From Planococcus citri (lineage: Eukaryota > Arthropoda > Insecta > Hemiptera > Pseudococcidae): a stretch of DNA of 64,000 bases. Location: assembly GCF_950023065.1 (NCBI RefSeq), contig NC_088678.1, forward strand, positions 82,865,590 through 82,929,589. The letters are read 5' to 3'. The notes under the pieces are model-generated. The model ran no database searches and was not told the DNA's origin. It saw only the letters and a program-made list of their open reading frames with translations. Each line of letters begins with the position of its first letter. The first letter of the stretch is position 1. The position numbers were made by a program, and so were the translations under genes. Shown piece after piece: positions 1-11,531 of the stretch.

Positions 1-1181
1 TTCTCTCGAGTCGACAGACGTAACGATGCTGAACATTAATTTTTACAAAATGTAAAAACTTTTCCAAGATTATCATTAAATGATGTTAAAAGTCGCAATG
101 CTGCGCCGAAAATGTTGAAATTGTCGATTTGTAAGGTACACTATGATTTTTTAAATGAAGGAACGCGAAAAAAATCAAATGCCGAGTACACGTACTAAGT
201 AAGTTTTCTCAGTTTTTCAAAGAAGTCATTTTCAATGGTGTTTTATTTTCTTCGGTATTAAAAATTCTTATTTCCTGCTTCAAAAGTTTTCGGACGTACT
301 TGAGTTTTACAAATTTTCCTATAGCGAGTAGTTGAATTTTTAAATGATGGGATATTTTTTCGTTTTGGTTTGAAAGGTACATTTTTTCTAGCAAATCATA
401 TTAGATAATGAAATTACCATTTTTTTGCCTATAATTCTCAGAGTATTCCAATTTTTGCCAAAAATTATAAAAAGTTATGGTTTTTTTCAAAATTTGACAA
501 AAAATGTTGGTTTTTCGCAGCAGCTTTCCAAGTCAATTTGTTGAAATTTCATTTATCATTTTTGAATTGGTCACATTAGGGCACATTTAGGTGCTCGAAT
601 TGGGCTTTTCAGTAATTCAAAGTGGCCGAATTTGGGGCAAAAAATTGCAATTTTGAAAACGAAATTTCGTCTGCAAATTTAATTTATTTTTCGAAAATAA
701 GATGTTCAATAGATGCAAAATTATCCTTACTTTCGATCGATGCAGTTTTGACGCCTGTAAGTGTGATCTATGACTTGCTAGGTTGCATTATTTGAAAGAA
801 ATACCTTAAAGTGGCCAAATTTGGGCACTTTACCTTACTTATGTTACTTTTTTTTTTGAAAAAAGGAAAAAAGAGTTCAATTTTTCAACTTTTGCTGAAC
901 TTAGTTTAGATTAATACGGTGGTTGGTGAGAAGAAGGGGGAGGGGGTCATGAAACTGATTGAATGCTTCTCATGCTTCATTTTCTATTCTTGACAGATAA
1001 AAGTAAAAATTTGTTTCCAATTTTGGCAACAAAGTAGCAACTTTTGTTAGTTTTAACAAGAAAATAAATAAAATATGTAGTATCAACATTGTGACAATTT
1101 TGTCAAAACGAAGTAATCCTAATTTTGGCAAAAGAAATTTCAGTTTTAGGTGTAGCAATCTTTGCATTTTTTTTCTTGTAT
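1..1181. other. AT-rich intergenic stretch, no gene seen
   Basis: No coding exon is supported. The stretch is T/A-rich with short internal echoes, for example AGTGGCCGAATTTGGGG near 620 and AGTGGCCAAATTTGGGCAC near 812, which suggests old decayed repeats. Confidence 0.5.
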
Positions 1182-1190
1182 CAGGTAGAC

Positions 1191-2047
1191 GGGAGTTGGT
1201 GAGTTGATTCCCAAAATGAAAAAACTGTCCGAATTGATTCCCACCTTTTCTTTTGACATGTCCGAATTGATTCCCACCTTTTCTTTTCACATGTACGAGT
1301 TGATTCCCACCTTTTCTTTTGACATGTACGAATTGATTCCCACATTTCTGGGATGGGAGGAATAGAAATCGGAATTCAGTTTAGAATGGAAACTTTCACA
1401 GGAATTGGTCGTCCGATTGATGGTTGCAGCATACTGAGCCCAAAGTGCTGGCAGGAATTGAGATGATGCTGAGATGTAGTTGTCGTAAACATACCTATGT
1501 CTCAAATTCAGACATCTTATCATCGTTCGTTTTCTGTTTATGAATCTCAGTTATATTTTTGAAACATTCAGCCACATCTTCAGGTGGGAGGAATGAGCGA
1601 ATACTGAATGAGAGAATGCTGAATGAAAGGGCAGTGAATGAGAAAACTGAATAAAAGTATTGCTGCGCCATTCGGAGATAAGAGTTATCTATAGTTTGAA
1701 ATTGATTCATACATTGTCGATGGATATGTATTTGTTCATGTAATAAAGTGCAATTGCATAGCAGATAAATAGGTAAATACCTATATGCGTACTTCAGCAC
1801 AAACTCTGACATGAAATGTAATCAATTCATTCATACGCAATAAAAAAGTACATGGGAATTAATTTGTACACTCGAAAATAAAATGTGGGAATCAATTCGT
1901 ACATGTGAAAAGAAAAGGTGGGAATCAACTCGTACATGTGAAAAGAAAAGGTGGGAATCAATTCGTACATGTCAAAAGAAAAGATGGGAATCAATTCGGA
2001 CACCTTCATTTCAAAAAAAATCAAATGGGAATCAACTCACCTACAGC
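1191..2047. mobile_element. Foldback (MULE-like) element with 33-bp tandem-repeat inverted ends
   Basis: The element is flanked by a 9-bp direct repeat CAGGTAGAC at 1182-1190 and 2048-2056. Its ends share the inverted motif GGTGAGTTGATTCCCA. Just inside each end lie about three 33-bp tandem units (CCCACCTTTTCTTTT..ACATGT.CGAATTGATT) at roughly 1218-1350, and the same units inverted at 1883-2010. Between them is about 530 bp with no recognisable transposase. A 9-bp target duplication is typical of Mutator-like elements, so a non-autonomous foldback MULE is the best guess. The ORFs over the arrays are read-through of the repeat, not genes. Confidence 0.7.
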
Positions 2048-2069
2048 CAGGTAGACATGCCTAAAATTA

Positions 2070-3760
2070 ACATTTTTTAGTAATTGGTATGGCAAAGTTA
2101 TTCACTTCCACATCCATGCATCTTACCACTTTTGTTTGGGTGCTTTTGCTATCAGTCTTGCCATTCAGGAGTAGTTGATGGGCTACTTGGTTAGCTGTAA
2201 CCTGAGTGAAATTACGTACTCTGTTGAGTTTTGCCTCCATCAAGTCTCTACAACAGTTGCCAGGCTCTTTGGCTATCTTTGCAGACATCCAGATTTTCCA
2301 CTAATTCCTGCCATTTTTTCTGTCTAGATTCTGCTATATCACTTGCTAATTGATTTCCTAGTTCAATGGTTTCCTCACTGAAAGGATTTTCATTGAATTT
2401 TTTAACATAGGTACTCCTTGTATTAAATAGAATAAAGATCACTTTTACGAAAAACACTGTATTGAACATTTTAATATGTGACGGCCGTTTTGGTAACGAC
2501 GTACTATCATCAGACATAAAGTAGAAATGACAAGAGTAAAAAGTGAAGTACAAACAAGAACCTATAGAAAAATTACGTCGAATATTGCTTTGTGCTTAGG
2601 ATATAGAGGAGGGGTGGTTGGTCCTGTAGGTGGAAACGCTGTGTAGCATGTTGCGATGAATGTTGGTCGGAGCTTTAATGACTTCATTGAGAACCAAGCA
2701 ATTGTTTTCTACGATTTAACATGTCAAACGCTGAAAGTAATATTTTCATTAATTCCTTACTCCTTGTATTGTGTCATGAGGTGCAGCTCCATTCCAGAGA
2801 TATATTCCTTTCTTGCTCCCCTTGGAATATGATCTTTTGAGGCTTTCTTAACAATTTCATTGAAGAGTTCATAATTTTCTGGTATTAGCTGTAGGTCATC
2901 TATCTTTACTTCAATTGCCTGTTTAAAAGATTCCTAATTGGCCTTTTTGAAATTAAATCTTAGAGGTGGGGTTTCACATTTTATTGGGCTAATGACCGCC
3001 TTAATTTCGCATATAATTGGCCTGTGTTGGGTTCGGGGAATTGGATCTGCTACTTGTTTGTGACATAGACTTGAGATTGGCTCCAAAACAAAAATGTTAT
3101 CTGGGTTATATCAGCGTTTCCATCTTCCACCATTGAAGGATGCTGGCAGTTTTGCATCAAAGACCAAGCTCAGCTGCTGCTCTTCAGCCCATTTCTCCAC
3201 TAAGTACCATCTGTATCTTTTTCAGCATATCCCCAGCTTACACTATGACTGTTGAAGTCTCCAACTATTATTCTCGTTTTTGTGGGTGGGACATTGCTGT
3301 TTTCTGTCCATATAAATTCTACATTCGGTGGTTTGTAAACTGATGAGATTGAGCAGTCTCCCATGTCGATTGTTAGAATCTCAACATTATTTTCATCAGA
3401 CAGTGAAGTACTTATTACCTCCATGTTTAGCTTAACTAGTATGGCACTTCCATATTTCTCATGGGGTCTATCAATAATAAGTTTCATTCCTTCAATTTTT
3501 GGCTTTCAGCTTTCTCTGCGCCTGTATGTTTCTTGAATGGTGAATGGTGATTACGTCTATGTTCAGGTTCTTGACCATTTCAGCTAGTATAACTTCCTTT
3601 GGCCCTGACAGGCCCTCTATGTTTATGGGCATGATCCTTAAGGGAGGTGTCCTCATCGGAGGCCCTAAGAAGGGCCGTTTTAACCCGGGGTGCATGATCG
3701 ACCAGTGATGGGATGATTGGCCAGTAGTTGAACTACTGTTTCCAGGGGGCGCCAGCTTAT
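2070..3760 (-). pseudogene. Non-LTR retrotransposon fragment: endonuclease domain and pre-RT region
   Basis: Read on the minus strand, this is the N-terminal part of a LINE polyprotein. The APE-type endonuclease would nick target DNA to prime reverse transcription. Visible landmarks are RIMPINIEGL with its catalytic Asn (about 3640-3610), VGDFNSHSVSWG with Asp and Asn (about 3280-3245), and a C-terminal block ending HRPI (about 3020). A pre-RT region follows (SRQKKWQELVENL, about 2340-2300) and then TANQVAHQLLLNGK (about 2190-2150), where the fragment stops before the RT core. It is broken by a one-base frame change in an A run near 3490, several stops near 3110 and 2935, and a nested insertion at 2425-2757. 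It is a dead copy; the clade is uncertain. Confidence 0.8.
2425..2757 (-). mobile_element. Short retroelement copy nested in the LINE fragment, 13-bp target duplication
   Basis: A perfect 13-bp direct repeat TACTCCTTGTATT lies at 2412-2424 and 2758-2770. It brackets 333 bp that interrupt the LINE reading frame. On the minus strand the insert carries a GTCTGATGATAG..ACGTCG..ACGGCCGTC tail region, like the CTGATGA..AACG 3' ends of many target-primed elements, followed by an A/T-rich end. A 5'-truncated non-LTR element or SINE is likely. No coding domain is seen. Confidence 0.6.
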
Positions 3761-4700
3761 CAAGAAAATTTATTCACAGTTCTTAAAAAAAAAACATTCG
3801 CGGAGGCTCATCCTTTGCCCCCCAATATTTGCATAAAAAAGTGGCATTTTCTACAATTTTTCCATAAAATCAAAACAGCACTGGAACTTTTGACCAAAAA
3901 AATTGTTTACTTATGCAATTTTTGCAAGTCAAATGCGGAGTTTTCAGAAATCTTTTAGAAGTAATCTCTCTCCCCCCCCCCCCTCAAAAGAGAATTATCT
4001 CTAATTTTGCATTTGAAAAATTTTTATAGCAATCGACAAAGTAGAATTTTGGAAACTTTTGGCAACAACCAGTTATCTAACGTTTTAAATATTCTGTTTA
4101 AAGAAACACTCTCAAGATGATTCCCACCTACTTGAGGTAAGTATCAGAACAGCTCGGAATAGTAAAACTCTACTCGAGGGAGTTGATATTAGATTTAGAA
4201 CTTGCCATAATTTTTACTGAATAAATACTTTTTTTCTCTCGAATAAAGCATAAATCGTAAAAAATGGTCAATTTTGAGTTTTTAAAAATTCGTCAAAATT
4301 TGAAAAATCAATTTTGACAGCTGAAGTTTTGAAATATTCGAGCTATATGTTTAGACATTTTAACATCGATAATCCAACCACCCTTTAAAGTGGTTCTATT
4401 TGATGAAAAAATAAATCCTACAATGTTTTAACCCCCTAAGTGAAAAAAATTAATACATATTTTAAAAAAATCAAAAAATGGAAAATGAATCTGCTCCCTC
4501 CCAATATTCCCTATTTGAACCGAAACAGATTCTAATTTTTTTCACCTCTCTAGTGGGAAATAAACGTGACGGATTGAAGGGGTTCAAATTTGCTATTCGA
4601 GTTCAAGGCTACGTTGCCCCCTTGTTCTTCCTCAACACAGTTCTGATCACACAGATCGTGCATCTTTCATTTCATACAGCATAAAGGAAAAGCTGATTGA
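3761..4700. other. AT-rich stretch without genes; C12 tract
   Basis: Nothing coding is supported. A run of 12 C lies at 3972-3983, and TGATTCCCACCTACTTGAGGT near 4118 weakly echoes the end of the foldback element at 1191-2047. The short ORF at 4478-4684 has no domain or splice context. Confidence 0.45.
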
Positions 4701-6450
4701 GACAAATACAAGAGTATGCGAGTGCATACATTGTAACCATGACGATATCAGGGGTTAAGGGTGACAATGGCTCACAGCTACGGGTACAGTACGCAGGTAA
4801 TCTTTAAAACTTTTTTTTAAAAATATGGGATTAAAGAAAAGAAGAAATGAAGAGAATACGCTCCGCGAGGAATTTCGTCCGTGAAAATTGGATAACGTTT
4901 GTTCCAGTAATAAACGATACGATATACTATAAAGAAGTTACACCTATACCAATCGGTATAGTATTCGTATAATACGAGGTAAAGGTAGGCAGGATGTATG
5001 TATCAGGGACACAGGTAGTCGTAACAATTGTACCTATAAAAGATTGTTCCGAGAATTGTCGAAAGAAGCAGAAGAAGAAGAAAAAAAGAAAAAGCTTTAT
5101 CGCACCTACGGGTAGATTCAGAATTCGACGAGGAGAAAAAGGAACCGTAATCGACGAGCGAATACAGGATAGTCACTATCGCCACAACACTAAGTACGAT
5201 TGTGGCCATTATTACGACGTGACCAAGCTCACAGGGCTGTTTGGGGAAACCGCTATAGATAGATGCTACCGTCGTTGGAGAAAAAAAATATATACGAAAA
5301 AAAAACACACGACGGTAAGTAGTAGATCTTAATTTTTCTCAGCAGCGACTCTCGCCAAAAAATACGTACAAGAGCGATTGCCTCGGTCTTATAAACGCTG
5401 CGGCAAAAGAAACTCGCCCGTCTTGTTAAGCTCTTTTAATTTACCAACGTTAAGTCACCGTGAAATAGGGAAACGATTTAATCCTCGAGATTTTTTAATT
5501 ATTCCGCTGAATCAAAATTTTTTCATTTATCAAGAATTTAATTAAATTAACGCGTTGTTTTCTCCGGCTGAAAGGAGCCCCGAAAAAGAGTTACCGCGTC
5601 TTCGAGCTCCCAAAAGCTGCAAGCATGAAGCACGAGAACGACGAACGACGACCGACGACGTGTCTAATTCGTAAATGAATTCTTTTCCTATATGATAAAT
5701 GTTTCGCAGCACCGAGCGAAACACTCCTCCTTCGGACAACTTTTCTAACTCTCACGTCGTCATTCGAAAGCTATTCATTTCAGGTAGCTAGCTATAGCAA
5801 AGACAGCAGGATACGAGCATGTAGGTGTACACAAAGTGTACAGCATCGAGTCTCGGAGTATACGGAGAGAAAAAAAATTGGGGGAAACACGAAGCACAAT
5901 ATACCTACACGGTCAGAAAAGGAGCGAGCACGAGAATTAGCGAAAGGCGCATTATTCTACGGAATATTGGCCTGTTTCCATATAGTAGACTTCTGGTGCG
6001 GTATTCGTTGCCGCTGTTGTTGTTGTTGTTGTTGTCGTAGTCGTCGTTGTGTCAGGCAAAGAGAAAAGTAAAGCTTACCTACTACTAATTAGAGTGGCTG
6101 GCAGCCAAAATTATTTAAATACCGTGATTCTGGAGAACAATAATTTTACGACGCGCAAAATGCAAAATTATGTAAACCCTTTCAAACAGTGAAAAACGGT
6201 TCGAACAAGAAAAAGGGTTTGTACTGTGACGGTGAAATTAGCTCGAATATAAAAGCGAGAGAGCTTTTCTAAATTTTATCATTCTCTTTACGTAGGTTCC
6301 TCTACCTACCAATGTATTTATACGTTATACGTTTATACTCTATACGTATTGGTAGATCGAGGTACCTTACTTCTATATACGTAAAACAGCGTAAGTAAAA
6401 GAAGACATCTTCTATAAGATGCAATGCCATCGAGTAATCTGGTTCCCCGC
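4701..6450. other. CpG-richer unique DNA, no supported coding exon
   Basis: Base composition changes here: CG dinucleotides are frequent, with tracts such as TACGAGGTAAAGGTAGGCAGG and a TTG/TCG trinucleotide run at about 6013-6050. A good splice-donor match (ACGACGGTAAGTAG, near 5311) follows a basic open frame at 4994-5332. No acceptor, domain or coding signature supports an exon. It could be regulatory or an untranslated exon of a gene outside the window. Confidence 0.4.
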
Positions 6451-6879
6451 TCGTTCACTTTTACACCATTTAAATACTTCTTTACTCAAAGTTTCTTTCG
6501 ACGATAGTTTTAATATGTACTCAGTTATTACCTTTTTGCAACCATATTTTGTTAAAATTTTACTCAGAGTGAAGCAGACTACAAGTGAAATCGTAGATTT
6601 GCGGAAAAAAATTGCCAGAAAATTCTGGTTTGCCCAAATTGTCAAAAAGTATCTACTATTTTTTTTTTTTGGCCAAATTACAAACGAGAACCTTTTTTTT
6701 TGAAAAAATGCTTGCATATTCTACTTTTTACATTAATTGAAAAAAGTTTTACTTTTTGCAGTTTTTTTCGTCTAAAATTCTGAAAATTCTACGATTTCTT
6801 TTGATCAAACTGTCAAAAGGTTTTTTTTTTGCTAAAATTGCCAAAAATGTCACTTTGTTTGCAAAATTTATCGCCAACG

Positions 6880-7340
6880 AAAACTTCAGGTGAAATACAA
6901 TTTTTCATTTTTGATGAACTTAAAAATCAAATTTGGGCCAGTGAAGATGGGAAAATCAACACTTTATCAACTTGACCTGGAAAGCTGAAGTTGATTATGT
7001 TTCCCTACTCTCATTTTGAACCATTTTTTCCTCCTGGAATCGATTGGAAATGGTTTCGAACCGTATTGAGCAGTTCTGTAGCCTCCACGTAGAACTTTTG
7101 AAAGTAAAAAAGTCACCCTAATTTCAGTTGTTCGGAGGTGTTTTCAGCCACTCTGGAGCCTCCTGTCTTATTTTGAAAATTTCAGATTTACCAAAAAGTG
7201 TCAATTTTAAGAACATTATTCATTTCAAAAATTCGAGGAGCAGAAAATAGGACACAACCAAATTTTAGTTCTTTAGGTTGATTTGACAAAATTTTGATTT
7301 TTTTCGATTTTGAGCCCCAAAGATTTTCAAAAATTTACAA
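6880..7340. repeat. Degenerate fragment of the CTCCAG foldback repeat family
   Basis: Phrases such as GGAATCGATTGGAAATGGTTTCGAACCG, GAGCAGTTCTG.AGCCTCC and a CACTCTGGAGCCTCC block match, with decay, the large foldback element at 26293-28595. No coding potential is seen. Confidence 0.55.
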
Positions 7341-7539
7341 AAAATGAGAGAGAGAAAAGTATGTATTTATTCGGCTCAGCGTCTAAACGCAGTACACGAA
7401 GTGATCAATTTTTATACAATAATAACGCGATACTTAAGAGAGTAGGCAAAAAATTTTATAAAAACTAAATAAAAACCTACAAATATAACGATTTAAAAGA
7501 ATTATTATTTTATTGCATCAAAAAAGATCTTGAGGATTT

Positions 7540-8505
7540 TTATGTGTTTTACGACGATTCATAAGATTTTTGCTAAGTAGGAATTCAAAGTCATCAAGCG
7601 ATTCCAGCGTGAATAGGTATTTTTCAGTAAGTCTTCCAGAGAAGGCGTCTATTGATTCTATTTGCAGTTCATTATTTAACTGATTGTTTCGGAGGAACCA
7701 TGGTGCGTTTGTAATGATTCGCGGAACTTTGTTTTGTACATATAATTTGTAGCTTATGTTTGTTAGTTTTTGAAGCTGTTATCCATATTGGTACTGCATA
7801 TGTGAATGAGCTACGGATGAGACTTTTGTAAAGAAGTAGACTACAAGATGTAGACAATCTGGAATGACGATTCAATAAAGGGTAAAGTTAACATAGTTTA
7901 AGCCAGGCATCACGTGATTTGAGAACGATATGGTTTTTGAGAGATAGTTTCTGGTCCAAATGTACGTCGAGATATTGAACTGTTGATGTATTCCATGGTA
8001 CCACATTGTTATTGATTAAGATTTCTGGAGTCAGTGAGATTTTGCGAAGTGTGAAGATTTTCGTTTCACTTTTAAGAGAATTTAGCTTATGTTTCCAGCG
8101 TTCAAACCATGGTTCCAATTCAGTGATACAAGCTTGAAGTTGATTATGAGCAATTGGAAGATCATTATTTTGGCTGAGTAAACACGTATCATCAGCAAAC
8201 ATTGCTATTTCATTATCAGCTGGTTTAGGAATATCATAGCAGTATAAGATGAACAATGTTGGACTCAATACAGTGTCTCGCAGTAGGTACACCTTGGCTG
8301 ATTCCTTGAAGTGAAGAGCTTTCATCATCCGTCGATTTGAACATAAAATTTCCTATTTTGAAGGAAGGAAGAAATGATTTTATGTAGAAAGGTGCGTGTT
8401 TTGATTGTAACTAATTTGTGATAAACTGCAATGCCATACAGAGTCAAAAGCCTTTTTGATGTCTATAAAAGCTGCTGTTGTGAATTGCTTCTTTTCATAG
8501 CCATT
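7540..8505 (-). pseudogene. Reverse transcriptase fragment (LINE copy 1): boxes A and C and C-terminal part
   Basis: Minus-strand translation gives FIDIKKAFDSVW (RT box A with both Asp, about 8478-8445), then a degenerate stretch. SPTLFILYCYDIPKP follows, and then FADDTCLL, the catalytic box in the Jockey/I-like form F-A-D-D (about 8205-8180). Beyond it are TEILINNNVVPWNTSTVQYL and the thumb-like STSCSLLLYKSLIRSSFTYAVPIW. Stops and frame changes lie near 8335, 8290 and 7880. The N-terminal RT half lies at 9382-9970, displaced by an insertion. Confidence 0.85.
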
Positions 8506-8506
8506 G

Positions 8507-9381
8507 CCTGTACAACAATGACCATGCTAATTTCGATGTGAATGTCACCCCATCCACATCCATCACTTTTGGATGCCACATATCAATGTGAATTTCAACC
8601 CTGTGTCAAGCTAATTGTCGATGTAATTGTCGACCAATGTTGATCTGCATTTGTGTCGACAATTAGATCAACGCAGGGTTGAAATTAAAATCGACATGTG
8701 GCATCCATAAGTGAGGGATGTGGATGGATTGACATTCGCATCAAAATTTATGTTGACCTCCTGCTTCGTAAAATTATAAAATTTGAGTTTAAAAATTTTA
8801 AATTTTTTTCCAAAAATGATTTCCTCTGGTGTGGCTATTGCTTGTGCTGAAAACAGCAAAGATGAACAGAAATTCCTTATATCAAAGATGATGCAATACT
8901 TTATCTAAGAGTACTAAACTAATCCATTTTCATGTTGACATGTCGATGTTAATGCTGATGTGAAATTTGACATCAACAAAAATCATCCACAATATCAACA
9001 TCATATCATCTACAACTCCAAACTTTGGAAAAGTGAATAATTTCATCAATACCCTAAGAAATTTGTTTTCGTCATTGAACAAGATCATATTTCTGAATGT
9101 TTAGTAAACTTTTAAACACTAAAACAGAAGTTTTAATTCTGAAAAATTGGTCGACATAGTTGTAGATGTAAATTTCAAGCATCGAATTTTACATCTAGGT
9201 ACATGTTGAGATGGCATGAAGAGGTATCAAAAATAATGAGAAAATTTCAAAACTTTTCATTTACCTGGCTTTTGTACAGACAGAGGATTCCTACTAAATA
9301 ATTAATTGATCACTTTTCCATCATTCTGTTGAAAAAAAACGTAGTCAATGTAAATTTCAACATTGACAATTGTTGTGCGGG
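8507..9381. mobile_element. Non-autonomous TIR element inserted in LINE copy 1, probable 2-bp TG duplication
   Basis: The ends match as inverted repeats: CCTGTACAACAAT at 8507 and ATTGTTGTGCGGG at 9369-9381. Compared with the uninterrupted copy 2 (GCTGTTGTTAATAAG, about 60250), exactly this segment plus one TG is extra, so the target duplication appears to be TG. The interior is packed with TGTCGAT/ATCGACA-type words and a large hairpin, with no transposase. The superfamily is unresolved. Confidence 0.6.
8543..8734. repeat. Large imperfect hairpin, arms about 80 bp
   Basis: The left arm (8543-8623) contains CCATCCACATCCATCACTTT, GGATGCCACAT, TTTCAACCCTG and CTAATTGTCGA. The right arm (8652-8734) reads the same blocks in reverse complement. 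The loop is about 28 bp. Arm identity judged by eye is about 80 percent. It lies inside the element at 8507-9381. Confidence 0.75.
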
Positions 9382-9995
9382 TGTTAATAAGTTGTACCAT
9401 TCGATGCAACTGATGAACTGTGCTCATTTTATTACAAAAGCCATACTGAAGAGATGGTAAAATCTGTTCATTTTTCAGAAAGTCCAAAAGACGTTTACAA
9501 ATGATTTTTTCAAGGATTTTGGATAGAGAAGAGAGAAGACTGATAGGTCTATAATCGTTAGGATACGAAGAAGGAGATTCTTTTTTGGATAGCACAATTA
9601 CTTTGGCGATTTTCCAGGCATTAGGAAAGTAACCAATTCGAAGGCAAGAGTTGAAAAGTGTTTTGAAGCTCATTAGGATATTTGTTGGAATGTTACTGAT
9701 GTTATCCGAGCCTGGTGATTTCCGGATTTTGATTTTTTTGATAATACAGCGAATTCCTTCAACTGTGCAAAGACGATGATTGCTGGGTTCAGTCAAAATA
9801 TCAAGAGTGTCTGTATTTCTATTGCAGAAAATATCTTTGTAAAAACCAGCAAATAATTCACATTTTTCATGGTTTGTAGTCGCCGATTTGTTATTATGAT
9901 TTAGTGGAGGTACTATCGTTGGTTTGTTGAGAAGACTTCTAGTATGATTCCATAAAGAAGAACTGGGCAATAGGCTCTCAAGATATTTTTGGTAG
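9382..9995 (-). pseudogene. Reverse transcriptase fragment (LINE copy 1): N-terminal RT motifs
   Basis: The minus strand encodes SSLWNHTRSLLNKPT, KSPGSDNISN, YFPNAWKIAKVIVLSKKE and NDYRPISLLSSLSKILEKII, the standard fingers motifs of non-LTR reverse transcriptases, then LQYGFCNKMSTVHQLHR. The frame then runs into the inserted TIR element, so the last about 26 residues of the open frame (9302-9381) are not LINE-derived. The matching region of copy 2 is 60250-60890. Confidence 0.85.
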
Positions 9996-10635
9996 TTTTA
10001 TTTTTTTATTTTATTTTATTTTATTTTATTTTACAATTTAGGTCTCTCCAACAGCTAAAGCCAATTACAGGAGAGACCATTTATAATTAAAGAGATATGA
10101 CTAAGATTTACTCCAGAGAAACAAGCTTGAGAAGTACAAAAATACAAAAGCAGGCAAAAAGGAGAGAAAAAAACAAAAACAAAAAAAAAACAAAACAAAA
10201 AAGAAAAAAGTAATATCTATAAAAGTAGTTCTTTCTAGTTTCTATCTAAAGAGAATGTAAGAAGTAAGCAAAGAAGTATAACACCAGAAATACTTATAAA
10301 AAAGAAAAGAAAAAGAAAACATAGAGAACTAAAGAAAAATAAGATACAGAATATGAAATGGCTCACAAACGGCCCCCACTGCACCCCCACTCCTACTCCC
10401 ATGCCATCCCCACCACACGCCTGAAAGCAGACCTACCCATACTAAAAATATCAGCATCTGCACACCTACAGAGGAAGTCGTCAGAGATACCCATGATGTT
10501 GTTCATAGGAGATACCTTCATCCTAAATGTGTTGTAGTTGTTTAAGGAGAATATTTTTTTCTGCCTGGAGTGGATTTTTGGGGCCCAGAAATTGATTTTT
10601 CCCAATAGGTCACTGTCATTTATGTTGCAGATTCT
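9996..10635 (-). mobile_element. 3' end of a second Jockey-type LINE inserted in copy 1, (TAAAA)n tail
   Basis: Copy 2 reads through GGTAGTTGGCATGTC..CTTCC at the same place, whereas copy 1 carries about 640 bp here. On the minus strand the segment encodes a C-terminal tail (INFWAPKIHSRQKKIFSLNN..NTFRMKVSP, about 10600-10500; stop near 10393), resembling the conserved C-terminal domain of Jockey-clade polyproteins. An A-rich 3' UTR follows, ending in TAAAA repeats at about 9998-10033. No target duplication was found. Confidence 0.6.
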
Positions 10636-10720
10636 TCCAATCTTTCCCATACATTATGGGTTAGATGATTCAAGCGATTTTTCAAGGAATAGTCTCTTGT
10701 TCTTTAAAAATGCACTTAAG

Positions 10721-11500
10721 TTCCTTGAAATTTTAGCTGGTGAAGTATTTCTGCATAATTTTTCTGCTAGGTAGTTGAGATACCTCTTTCATCGTTAGCT
10801 TTAAAAATTTCTTTCAGCGAAATGAAATGGCATAAGGATTGGCCATTTGACTAAATTTTCACAGATCATGCTCCGATTTTACAAAAATTTTTCGTTCAGA
10901 GCTGCCGAAACAGCTGGGAATTGTTTTGCAAAACTCTATGGTGCTAAGTAGCATGTATACCTACAATGCACCCCTGATGGGCGACATTTTAATAAATTGC
11001 AACGAACAAACGGCCGAGACGGGAGATAAATTGATTTTTTGTTCCTTTGAAATCTGCAATATTGTTGGCTTAATATCAAAAAATGTCTTTGTTTGTCGCC
11101 AGAGCTTAAAAATTATCAACGTGAATACTGCAACGAACGTGGGGTATGGGGTAAGGTATGTGTATGAGTATGGTTATATGGTTATCGCATCGCATCGAAT
11201 CGGCAGCCGCAGGCAGAAGGACGCGGACGCATCGCGCAGTTGGTATTTAGTAAAAGAATAATACGCCCAAGTCGACCGATAAATTTTCTATTTTATAAGC
11301 GTACACGCGTTAGTTCCGGTGTAAAACGCTGCCCATTACGCCTAATTGCGTGTTTAATCGCCGGTACAGAATAGCATAGGTATAGAGGTAGGGTATTTTG
11401 GGTAGGTAGGTAAAGTTTGCTCGAAAAACATCAAGGCAGGCAGGTCGAGCTTTTGCTGCTTTCGCTTTCACTCTTTTTTTCTCTCTTTTTCTTCTTTACT

Positions 11501-11531
<31 letters not shown>

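Larger units (their letters stand above)
7345..10720 (-). mobile_element. Jockey-like LINE, copy 1, interrupted by two insertions
   Basis: A 5'-truncated non-LTR retrotransposon on the minus strand, closely similar to copy 2 at 58620-61390. The 3' end lies at about 7345, where the minus strand runs GAATAAATACATAC and then CTCTCTCTC, shared by both copies. The host element is split by a TIR element at 8507-9381 and by the 3' end of another LINE at about 9996-10635; both insertions are absent from copy 2. Homology to copy 2 resumes at about 10640 (CCATACATTATGGGTTAGAT on plus) and is lost near 10715. Frames are broken, so the copy is inactive. Confidence 0.85.

Noticed and set aside
1883..2080. 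Repetitive WESIRTCEKKR peptide frame
   Set aside because: It is the 33-bp tandem repeat of the foldback element; 33 is a multiple of 3, so the frame stays open.
5003..5308. Hydrophobic minus-strand frame resembling membrane segments
   Set aside because: It is produced by a lysine-rich plus-strand tract read in reverse; there is no other coding evidence on either strand.
4994..5332. Possible first exon ending at GGTAAGTAG
   Set aside because: One good donor alone is not enough; no acceptor, domain or coding bias was found.
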